A stretch of 5,814 bases of DNA from an uncultured Rhodospirillaceae bacterium (lineage in GTDB: Bacteria; Pseudomonadota; Alphaproteobacteria; MPNO01), in the NCBI GenBank assembly GCA_937916005.1, contig CALGIA010000488.1:1-5814 (forward strand), in the 5' to 3' direction. Of this stretch, positions 1 to 5,763 are shown piece after piece. The translations under genes and the position numbers were made by a program. How positions within the stretch are numbered: position 1 is the first letter of the stretch; the number at the start of each line of letters is the position of its first letter. The notes under the pieces were generated by a model. That model saw only the letters and a list, made by a program, of their open reading frames with translations. It ran no database searches and was not told the DNA's origin.

Positions 1-1
1 C

Positions 2-733
2 ATTACCCCCACGATGGGAACTGAAGACGTTGCCCGCGCAATTGAAAGCGTGCAGGCCCAAACCTACCCCAACATCGAACATCTCGTGGTCGCGGACGGG
101 CCAAATGGGGAACAGGCAGTGCGGAAATCAATACCACAAGATCCGCAGCATCCGGTTCATCTGCTAACCCTGCCATACAATACCGGGGCCGATGGTTTCA
201 ATGGCCACCGCATATATGGGGCTATGACACACCTGGTTCACGGTCGCTATGTCTGTTTTCTCGACGAAGATAACTGGTTCGATCCGAACCATATCTCATC
301 GATGATGGAGATGCTCACCGCGCGTGGGTTGCAGTGGGTCTACGCTTTAAGGAAAATTTTCGAGGGCGACGGCCCGATTATCGGTCGCGACGATTGTCAG
401 AGTTTGGGCCGCTGGGCAACCTGGTATGACCCGGCCGTGCACCTCGTCGACGTGAACTGTTATCTGGTCCGGCACGATATAGCTCTGGCGCTGAACACAT
501 TGTGGCACCGCCGCTCAATTCCAGAACTCAGAGAGGGGCCGGATTTCCAGCTTTGCAAAAATTTGATGGCGAAATATCCAGATTTCGATACCAGCGGTCT
601 TTATACGGTCAATTATAAAGTCGGGAATACCGACATATCTGCGACGGAGGAATTTTTCGTCGAAGGAAATGAGGTGATGAGGCAACGCCATCCTGACGGA
701 TACCCGTGGGCGAGAGGCGTTGCGGAAGAGTGA
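2..733 (+). CDS. Family 2 glycosyltransferase, 5'-truncated by window edge
   Basis: This enzyme probably transfers a sugar from a nucleotide-sugar donor to a surface or cell-wall polysaccharide or other acceptor; donor and acceptor cannot be told from sequence. The reading frame is open from base 2 and reads ITPT just before the first ATG (base 14). That matches the beginning of the GT-A fold in GT2 enzymes, so the ATG is internal and the true start lies upstream of the window. Visible GT2 features are the segment with AIESVQAQTYPNIE (the usual S-x-x-x-Q-T-Y-x-N-x-E helix/strand), the nucleotide-contacting VADGP, and the metal-binding acidic motif FLDEDNWFDP, followed by an acceptor domain. 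There is no membrane segment in the 243 visible residues, so it is likely cytosolic or peripheral. It ends at TGA 731-733. Codon use is more A/T-rich than in the - strand operon, which may mean a separate origin. It runs convergently toward the SDR gene and shares no evident function with it. Confidence 0.85.
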   Translation: MTPTMGTEDVARAIESVQAQTYPNIEHLVVADGPNGEQAVRKSIPQDPQHPVHLLTLPYNTGADGFNGHRIYGAMTHLVHGRYVCFLDEDNWFDPNHISSMMEMLTARGLQWVYALRKIFEGDGPIIGRDDCQSLGRWATWYDPAVHLVDVNCYLVRHDIALALNTLWHRRSIPELREGPDFQLCKNLMAKYPDFDTSGLYTVNYKVGNTDISATEEFFVEGNEVMRQRHPDGYPWARGVAEE

Positions 734-867
734 CCTCTCACGAGGTTGTCCATTCGATCCGATTCTGGAAAGCTGATGTTTGCGAAGACATTGGCTAACA
801 GGTTCTGCAATCCTAATTCACTCATGTCCGCCTTGCGCTCGAGAGCCGACCTGGCTTTTCCCGAACA

Positions 868-883
868 GGCGGGATATCCCGTC
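868..883. repeat. Inverted repeat in the convergent gap 734-906
   Basis: The core CGGGATATCCCG (870-881) is a perfect 12-bp palindrome, extended to 16 bp if one G-T pair is allowed. An overlapping alternative hairpin, TCCCG-AACAGG-CGGGA, spans 859-874. The pair sits between two convergent genes, where a bidirectional transcription end would be expected. No T-run follows on either strand: the CTTTT at 855-859 precedes the hairpin on the + strand and reads AAAAG on the - strand. It is therefore not a standard intrinsic terminator. The rest of the 173-bp gap holds a weak CCTC/GAGG stem just after the glycosyltransferase stop (734-745) and no gene I can support. Confidence 0.25.
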
Positions 884-906
884 GAAGCGGATTGCTCCCC
901 ATCCCC

Positions 907-1698
907 CTACCGCGCCAGCCAGCCGCCGTCGATTGCGAGCGTGTGGCCGGTGACCATGGAGGATGCGGGGCTGGCCAGATAGAGAATGCCGCCGGCGAGT
1001 TCTTCCGGTTCGCCGAAACGGCCCATGGGGGTTCGGTCTTCCACCAATTTAACCCGTTCCGGGTCCTGCCACATGGCCTGGCCGAAATTGGTTTTGAAGA
1101 AACTCGGCGCGATGGCGTTGACCCGCACGCCGCGCGCGGCCCATTCCAGGGCCAACGCCCGGGTCATGTTCACCAGCGCGCCCTTGGTCGCCATGTAGGG
1201 CAGATGGGGGAACAGATCATTGCCGACCAGCCCCATGATGGACGATACGTTGATGATGCGCCCGTTGCCGGCGGCCAGCATGTGACGGCCGGCTTCCCGG
1301 GCGCAGATGAACGGCGCGGTCATGTTGATTTCGACCACCGCGTCCCAGTCCTCGTCGGACAGATCTTCCGCCGGGCCGCGCCGCCCGATGCCCGCATTGT
1401 TGATCAGTATCTGGATGCCGCCGAAGCGGCCGGCAATCTCGGCGATGGTGGATTTCACCGCCGGCCGGTCCGCCACATCCAGCGTAAACGGTTCGGCCCG
1501 GCCGCCGCCCGATGCGATTTCATCGACCACGCGCTCGGCGGCGGCGCCGTCGATGTCGGTCACCATGACCACCGCGCCCGCGCCGGCCAGTGTCATGGCG
1601 GCAATGCGCCCGATGCCGTTGCCCGCGCCGGTGACCATGGCGATGTCGCCGTCGATGCGGAAGAGCCGTTCAATGGAAACCGTGTCCAGCGTGATCAT
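907..1698 (-). CDS. Classical SDR-family oxidoreductase (FabG-like)
   Basis: This is a soluble NAD(P)-dependent alcohol dehydrogenase/ketoreductase of the classical SDR type, 263 residues and typical in length for the family. From the ATG start, the dinucleotide-binding TGAGNGIG lies near residues 23-30, an acidic pair TDID near 47-50 at the end of the second strand suggests NAD(H) preference, NNAG is near 100, the catalytic serine lies in INVSS near 152-153, and the YMATK (Y-x3-K) motif is at Y168/K172. The C-terminus has the usual GHTLAIDGGW. All catalytic residues are present. The substrate is not determinable; 3-oxoacyl reductase, gluconate-5-dehydrogenase-like and hydroxyacyl dehydrogenase roles are all possible. 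An in-frame GTG at 1708-1710 would add four residues. The ATG (1696-1698) is preferred because GGTGAG precedes it at reasonable spacing while the GTG has no Shine-Dalgarno-like sequence. The stop is TAG. It is divergent from the acyltransferase gene and shares a palindrome with it. Confidence 0.9.
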   Translation of the reverse strand: MITLDTVSIERLFRIDGDIAMVTGAGNGIGRIAAMTLAGAGAVVMVTDIDGAAAERVVDEIASGGGRAEPFTLDVADRPAVKSTIAEIAGRFGGIQILINNAGIGRRGPAEDLSDEDWDAVVEINMTAPFICAREAGRHMLAAGNGRIINVSSIMGLVGNDLFPHLPYMATKGALVNMTRALALEWAARGVRVNAIAPSFFKTNFGQAMWQDPERVKLVEDRTPMGRFGEPEELAGGILYLASPASSMVTGHTLAIDGGWLAR

Positions 1699-1726
1699 CC
1701 TGTCTCTCACCCATTTTGAAGGAATT

Positions 1727-1745
1727 TCATGTTACGATAACATGA
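1727..1745. promoter_or_regulatory. Perfect inverted repeat, candidate operator between divergent genes
   Basis: TCATGTTA-CGA-TAACATGA is a perfect 8-bp-arm inverted repeat with a 3-base centre, placed in the short gap between the divergent SDR and acyltransferase genes. Its size and symmetry fit a dimeric repressor site of the TetR or similar helix-turn-helix type (inference). On the - strand a TTGAAC (1746-1751) directly abuts it and could be a -35 element, which would place the repeat in the promoter spacer; the matching -10 (GAAATT) is poor. No regulator gene lies in the window. Confidence 0.5.
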
Positions 1746-1782
1746 GTTCAAATTGACGCTCTCGTGGAAAGCCCTGCGCCCT

Positions 1783-2673
1783 ATGGTCGAGCCCCCTGAT
1801 CCCCCCCATCCTCCCCTCACGGGCGCGCAGAGGCATGCTTTGCAATTGATGGAAGCAGCCCGCCGGTTTCTCGCGCCCGACATGACCATATCGGAATATT
1901 ACGAAGCCATCAGGCATTTTGAGGCCAAACAATTGGGCCGTGTCAAAAACCAGTCCTATCCCAATCGGATAATCTCCGCCGAGGACGCGGCCCGAATGCC
2001 CGATAATTCGGCAAAATACGAAACCCTGGCCTATCGCTATCACGGGCTGGACAGGGTCCGGGAACTGCTGGGCGACGGCAAGCCGGTGGCGTTCGTCGGC
2101 TGGCATCATGGCGCGCGCGACCATTCTGATTATGCGCTGGCCAGGACAATTCCCCGGATAGCCATCTTCGCCCGCTGGGTCATTCAGTACGGCAGGGTTT
2201 TTTCAATTCCCATGGCCACCATGGGCGGCTTGGCGCTGGTTAAAATGAAGCGCTTTCTGGAGGATGGCCGGCCGGTATTCTACTATCTGGATGGCGCTCC
2301 CCACGGGGAGTGCGTTCAATTGCCCGTATTCGGAATCAACTGCAATTTTTCCACCGCGCCCATAAAACTGTTCCAGTCGGTGGCCGGGCTGCGCATTGTC
2401 CCGGTGACGAATTTCTATGTTGATGGGGCGGGAGATGAATTGGAGGTTGAGGTGAATTTCCATCCGGCGCTCGGCGTCGATGGCGAGTTGGCGGGCATGG
2501 ATGAACGCGGCATCCTGGCGTCATTACTCGCGCCGCTCGAACAGGATCAGCGGGAACGGGGTCCGGGCCAGGTGCTGATCAATTATTTTCCCCATCGGGA
2601 GCGTCTGGCGCGTCAAGCCGTTGCGCGTCAATCGGGGGCTCGTCAGGCGTCAGACCCTCAAAAAACGATTTGA
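1783..2673 (+). CDS. LpxL/LPLAT-like acyltransferase
   Basis: This is probably an acyltransferase of the lysophospholipid/lipid A acyltransferase fold (LpxL/HtrB-like), moving an acyl chain from an acyl-ACP or acyl-CoA donor to an unknown acceptor. Numbered from the ATG, it shows HHGARD at about 108-113, which fits the catalytic H-x4-D/E motif, in the context FVGWHHGARDHSDYA. It then has the VFYYLDGAPHGE segment near 165-176, FGINCNFSTAPIKL near 183-196, and IVPVTNFY near 205-212. This order (H-x4-D, D-x-x-G, then tg-ivPv) resembles the LpxL family. There is no clear N-terminal membrane anchor, unlike LpxL. The start is uncertain: the frame opens at 1741, TTG at 1753 would add ten residues, and neither start has a strong ribosome binding site. 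The C-terminus carries an ARQ-rich tail lying in a 95-bp antisense overlap with the ligase gene. Codon use is more A/T-rich than in the facing operon. Assignment rests on motifs only. Confidence 0.65.
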   Translation: MVEPPDPPHPPLTGAQRHALQLMEAARRFLAPDMTISEYYEAIRHFEAKQLGRVKNQSYPNRIISAEDAARMPDNSAKYETLAYRYHGLDRVRELLGDGKPVAFVGWHHGARDHSDYALARTIPRIAIFARWVIQYGRVFSIPMATMGGLALVKMKRFLEDGRPVFYYLDGAPHGECVQLPVFGINCNFSTAPIKLFQSVAGLRIVPVTNFYVDGAGDELEVEVNFHPALGVDGELAGMDERGILASLLAPLEQDQRERGPGQVLINYFPHRERLARQAVARQSGARQASDPQKTI

Positions 2674-4123
2674 GTGCCTTGCCGTTGGCGTCCCGATCGA
2701 ATTTTTCGACCACCTGAACCTGCGCCGGAACCTTGTAAGCCGACAGCTTGGCGCGGCAGGCGGCGATCACCGATGCACGGGTGACCACGGCGGGGTCGCC
2801 TTCGATCACCGCCCTGATGGCGGGCGACCCGGCGCGCCGGCCTTCCATCACCACCACATCGGTCACGGGCAAGGCGTCGCGGATCACGCGCTCGACCTCC
2901 AGCCGATCGACCTTGGAGCCGCCGATATTGATGATGTCGGACCGGCCGAGCACATGCAGGCGTCCCTGATCGTCCAGATAGCCCCTGTCGCCGGGAACCA
3001 CATAGCCGTCGCGGAATGTTCGGGCCGTTGCTTCGGGGTCGTCGATATAATGGTCCGCCGCCGCCGGGCTCCGGATGGCAATGTCGCCGGGCGCGCCCGT
3101 GGGGCAGGGTTTGCCGGCCTCATCCAGGATCTTGACCGTGGTTCCCGAAAAGGGCCGCCCGACCCTGCCTTCCTCGAAATCGTCTTCCAGGTCGATTGTG
3201 CCGGACCGGCATTCCGACGTCGCATAGTGCGGATGAACCGATATTCCATAGCGCCGCAGAAAGGCGTCATGGGCTGCCTTGCTCAACATTCCCGTACAGC
3301 ATTCACAGTGCTTCAGACTCTCAAAGGCCCGTTCATCGCCGTCCTCAATCAAGCAGGTCGCCAATGTCTCAACCATGGGCGGAGTCATCCGCAATACGGT
3401 TGGTTTGAAACGGCGCGCGAGGTCGATGATGTGGGGCGGCAGGAAGCGGGGCGCCAGGGCCACGCTGCCACCAAGATAAAACGCCGTCATAAGACAGCTG
3501 ATACCTAATGTCTGGCCTAAGGAGGCGACCACCAGAAACCGCTCGCCCTCGCGCAAATCCGTTGTTTCGCATGCGGCGCGCGAAAAAGCGAACGTGCTGA
3601 ATTCGGATCTCATGATGTGTTTCGGCCGTCCGGTGGAGCCCGATGAAAACTGCCGCTGCAGATACCCTTGCGGGGTCCAGGGCGTTGTCGCCAGTTTCGC
3701 GGGGTCCCGGTCCACGCGCCAAAGCGTGGTCCCACGCGCCGCGCCCGGTGACGCCGCCGGGTTGAAGCCGATCCCGCGCGGCAGGGCCGATTCGTCGGAC
3801 GCGACCAGAAATGAAATTCCCGCGGTTTTCAACAAATCTTCCGTTTCCGCCAGCGTCTGGGTCAGAGGAAGCGAGACCGCAATGCCGCCTGCCTCAAACA
3901 CCCCGAAATACCAGATCGGGAATTCCGGGCAGTTGGACAGCATGATGGCGACCTGAATGCCCGGCCCCACGCCGGTTCGTTTCAGAATGTCCGCGATGCG
4001 CGCGGTCCGTCCGGCCAGCTCCCGGTAGGTGAGATTGACGTCCGGGCTGGTCACGGCGAGACGCGCGCCGTGACGTTCGGCGCCGCGCCGGACCAGGTCA
4101 CGGGGCGACATAAAGCCGGTCAT
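2579..4123 (-). CDS. AMP-forming acyl ligase (acyl-CoA synthetase / acyl-ACP ligase type)
   Basis: This 514-residue ANL-superfamily enzyme adenylates a carboxylic acid and transfers the acyl group to a thiol, either CoA or the neighbouring ACP. Visible motifs are the P-loop SSGSTGRPK (160-168), the A5 region YATSE (300-304), A7 GDRGYLDDQG (378-387, with ribose-binding D379), the hinge/A8 GRSDIINIGGSKVD (393-406), and A10 DRDANGK with the presumed catalytic K482. Both the large N-terminal and the small C-terminal domain are therefore intact. The A5 tyrosine is followed by Ala rather than the common Gly. A cluster CECC (273-276) sits just before the A4-like TGMLS segment, so the acid pocket may be unusual. 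The start ATG overlaps the stop of the ACP gene as ATGA with no strong Shine-Dalgarno of its own, which suggests translational coupling and a shared pathway. The last ~30 residues (DEPPIDAQRLDAPDAPDG) are low complexity and overlap the acyltransferase gene. The substrate cannot be read from sequence. Confidence 0.88.
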   Translation of the reverse strand: MTGFMSPRDLVRRGAERHGARLAVTSPDVNLTYRELAGRTARIADILKRTGVGPGIQVAIMLSNCPEFPIWYFGVFEAGGIAVSLPLTQTLAETEDLLKTAGISFLVASDESALPRGIGFNPAASPGAARGTTLWRVDRDPAKLATTPWTPQGYLQRQFSSGSTGRPKHIMRSEFSTFAFSRAACETTDLREGERFLVVASLGQTLGISCLMTAFYLGGSVALAPRFLPPHIIDLARRFKPTVLRMTPPMVETLATCLIEDGDERAFESLKHCECCTGMLSKAAHDAFLRRYGISVHPHYATSECRSGTIDLEDDFEEGRVGRPFSGTTVKILDEAGKPCPTGAPGDIAIRSPAAADHYIDDPEATARTFRDGYVVPGDRGYLDDQGRLHVLGRSDIINIGGSKVDRLEVERVIRDALPVTDVVVMEGRRAGSPAIRAVIEGDPAVVTRASVIAACRAKLSAYKVPAQVQVVEKFDRDANGKALKSFFEGLTPDEPPIDAQRLDAPDAPDGENN

Positions 4124-4359
4124 GAGTCCAGATAGGCCGTCAGGCTGTCGATGGATTGGAGCGTCTGTTCGATGGTGTCCATGTCGAACCGCTTGCCGAA
4201 TTCAATTTCGATTTCGGTGATCAACTTGAGCGTGGCAAGGGAATCCAGGCTAAGCGCGGTCAGGATCGGCTCCCCGCCCAGCAGCGCCGCCATTTCGTCT
4301 TCGTCGCTGACATATTGCCGGAATATGCCGGCGACGCGGTCTCTGGTCGGTTTGCTCAT
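4120..4359 (-). CDS. Discrete acyl carrier protein
   Basis: This 79-residue single-domain carrier protein is the normal size for an ACP. It has the phosphopantetheine attachment motif LSLDSLATLKL with the modified serine at S40, followed by the acidic helix ITEIEIEFG that usually docks partner enzymes. It would hold an acyl group as a thioester and present it to partners in the cytosol. It lies 24 bases after the thiolase stop and overlaps the ligase start by four bases (ATGA), so the ligase is the most likely loading enzyme, as in DltA/DltC-like pairs (inference). A GGGAG ribosome binding site (complement of 4365-4369) sits five bases before the ATG. No ketosynthase, malonyl transferase or phosphopantetheinyl transferase is in the window, so it is unlikely to be the housekeeping fatty-acid AcpP. 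It must depend on a transferase encoded elsewhere. Confidence 0.88.
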   Translation of the reverse strand: MSKPTRDRVAGIFRQYVSDEDEMAALLGGEPILTALSLDSLATLKLITEIEIEFGKRFDMDTIEQTLQSIDSLTAYLDS

Positions 4360-4383
4360 GCGTACTCCCGCGATTAGGAACGG

Positions 4384-5586
4384 TCACACCCGTTCGATGA
4401 TCACCGCAATGCCCTGGCCGACGCCGATGCACATGGTGCAGAGCGCGTAACGGCCGCCGGTGCGTTCCAGCTCATGCAGCGCCGTGGTGGCGAGCCGTCC
4501 GCCGCTGCAGCCCAGCGGATGGCCGAGCGCGATGGCCCCGCCATTGGGATTGATGCGCGGATCGTCGTCATCCAGCCCGAGCTCGCGGGTGCAGGCCAGG
4601 GACTGGGCGGCGAAGGCTTCGTTGAGCTCGATCACGTCCATGTCGCCGAGCGACAGGCCGGTCAGCGCCAGCACCTTGCGGGTCGCCGGCACCGGGCCGA
4701 TCCCCATGATGCGCGGCGGCACGCCGGCGGTGGCCGCGCCGACGATGCGGGCGCGCGGCGTCAGGCCGTTTTTCTTCGCGGTTTCCTCATCGGCGATGAT
4801 CAGGGCCGCGGCGCCGTCATTGACGCCCGATGCGTTGCCCGCCGTGACCGTGCCGTCCTTCGTGAAGGCGGCCCGCAGGCCGGCCAGCGTTTCCAGCGAT
4901 GTCAGGCGCGGATGTTCGTCCGTGTCGACGATCACATCGTCGCCGCGCCGCTGGGGAATGGCGACGGCCACGATTTCTCCCGCCAGGCGACCCGCATCCT
5001 GCGCGTCCCTGGCCTTTTGCTGGGACCACATGGCGAACTTGTCCTGGTCTTCCCGGCTGATCTGATATTGCTCGGCCAGGTTTTCGGCGGTCATGCCCAT
5101 GGCGTCGACGCCGTAGAGTTCCTCCATCTTCGGGTTGACGAAGCGCCAGCCGATGGTGGTGTCGTAAATTTCGGCCTTGCGCGAAAAGGCGCTGTCCGCC
5201 TTGGCCATCACGAACGGCGCGCGCGACATGCTTTCGACCCCGCCGGCGATGGCCATGTGCGCTTCGCCCAGACGGACCGCGCGGGACGCCTGGGTCAGCG
5301 CTTCCAGCCCGGACCCGCACAGGCGGTTCACCGTGGCGCCGCCGACCTCGATGGGCAGCCCGGCCAGCAGGCCCGCCATGCGCGCCACGTTGCGATTGTC
5401 CTCGCCCGCCTGGTTGGCGTTGCCGTAATATACGTCGTCGATGGTCGCCCAATCGACGTCCGGGTTGCGGTCCATCAGCGCCTTGATGGGCACGGCGCCC
5501 AGATCATCGGTGCGCACCGAGCTGAGCCCGCCGCCATAGCGGCCAACGGGGGTACGGATCGCGTCGCAGATAAAGGCTTCGGCCAT
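4384..5586 (-). CDS. pcaF: Beta-ketothiolase, 3-oxoadipyl-CoA thiolase type (PcaF/PaaJ)
   Basis: This is a degradative thiolase of 400 residues that cleaves a 3-oxoacyl-CoA with CoA to acetyl-CoA and a shortened acyl-CoA. For PcaF/PaaJ, 3-oxoadipyl-CoA gives succinyl-CoA and acetyl-CoA. Visible catalytic parts are NRLCGSGL with the nucleophile C90, NEAFAA, the GHPLG histidine H356, and C386 in CIGVGQG. The N-terminus AFICDAIRTPVGRYGG, the stretch NQAGEDNRNVARMA and FSRKAEIYDTTIGWRFVNP recall PaaJ/PcaF rather than general acetyl-CoA acetyltransferases; this comparison is from memory. The ATG at 5584-5586 is chosen because GGGAG (complement of 5593-5597) precedes it by six bases. An in-frame ATG at 5703 would add 39 residues before the conserved start and is unlikely. 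It is the first gene of the thiolase-ACP-ligase operon. No other pca or paa gene is visible, so a different 3-oxoacyl substrate is possible. Confidence 0.9.
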   Translation of the reverse strand: MAEAFICDAIRTPVGRYGGGLSSVRTDDLGAVPIKALMDRNPDVDWATIDDVYYGNANQAGEDNRNVARMAGLLAGLPIEVGGATVNRLCGSGLEALTQASRAVRLGEAHMAIAGGVESMSRAPFVMAKADSAFSRKAEIYDTTIGWRFVNPKMEELYGVDAMGMTAENLAEQYQISREDQDKFAMWSQQKARDAQDAGRLAGEIVAVAIPQRRGDDVIVDTDEHPRLTSLETLAGLRAAFTKDGTVTAGNASGVNDGAAALIIADEETAKKNGLTPRARIVGAATAGVPPRIMGIGPVPATRKVLALTGLSLGDMDVIELNEAFAAQSLACTRELGLDDDDPRINPNGGAIALGHPLGCSGGRLATTALHELERTGGRYALCTMCIGVGQGIAVIIERV

Positions 5587-5668
5587 TGGGGGCTCCCAAG
5601 TCTGGTGGTCTGAATTCGGCGCATTCTCCGGCAAGCCCGCCTGCGCCGCAAGGGCGAATGCCATGCGG

Positions 5669-5686
5669 GGTCCTGTGGAGGTCCTG
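5669..5686. repeat. Tandem 7-bp direct repeat upstream of thiolase
   Basis: GGTCCTG occurs twice (5669-5675 and 5680-5686) with start-to-start spacing of 11 bp, about one helical turn, in the 5' leader region of the thiolase gene. Helically phased direct repeats can bind an activator or a dimer on one face of the DNA. With only seven bases per copy, chance is a real alternative. Confidence 0.25.
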
Positions 5687-5712
5687 CCGGAATGGCTAGA
5701 CAAAAACCGTCC

Positions 5713-5743
5713 AATTATATATAATTACTTAGATAACTAAGTA
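5713..5743. promoter_or_regulatory. AT-rich divergent promoter region with two abutting palindromes
   Basis: AATTATATATAATT (5713-5726) is a perfect 14-bp palindrome. It abuts TACTTAG-ATAA-CTAAGTA (5726-5743), a perfect 7-bp-arm inverted repeat with a 4-base centre. Both lie between the divergent thiolase and dioxygenase genes in a region far more A/T-rich than its surroundings. The first palindrome contains TATAAT on the - strand, a plausible -10 for the thiolase operon, with TTAGTT 15 bases upstream inside the second palindrome as a weak -35. TATAAA (5742-5747) could be a -10 for the + strand gene. The TTAG-N4-CTAA form fits a MarR-family-like dimer site (inference), and binding there would block both promoters. 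Confidence 0.55.
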
Positions 5744-5763
5744 TAAATCAGAACGGGCCGATC

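Noticed and set aside
14..16. ATG at 14 as the true start of the glycosyltransferase
   Set aside because: The in-frame codons before it read ITPT, part of the conserved first strand of GT2 enzymes, so the gene begins upstream of the window.
613..825. A 70-codon - strand frame starting ATG at 823-825, with AAGG five bases upstream
   Set aside because: The second half is antisense to the glycosyltransferase gene, the sequence matches no family I recognise, and the frame has no coding-like codon bias. The ribosome-binding-site-like AAGG alone is not enough.
859..883. Intrinsic terminator between the glycosyltransferase and the SDR
   Set aside because: Hairpins are possible, but no T-run follows on either strand.
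892..1719. Long + strand open frame of 275 codons opposite the SDR
   Set aside because: It is an antisense shadow caused by high GC; the - strand frame has every SDR motif in order. The same applies to the long + strand frames at 2621-3508 and 4474-5613 opposite the ligase and thiolase.
1753..1758. TTGACG as a -35 box for the acyltransferase gene
   Set aside because: At 17 bases downstream there is only GCGCCC, with no -10-like sequence, and the hexamer is too close to the start codon.
5587..5703. A 39-residue N-terminal extension of the thiolase from an upstream in-frame ATG
   Set aside because: Conserved thiolase sequence begins at the MAEAF start, which has a good GGGAG site. The extension is unlike any thiolase N-terminus and would cover the leader with its direct repeat.
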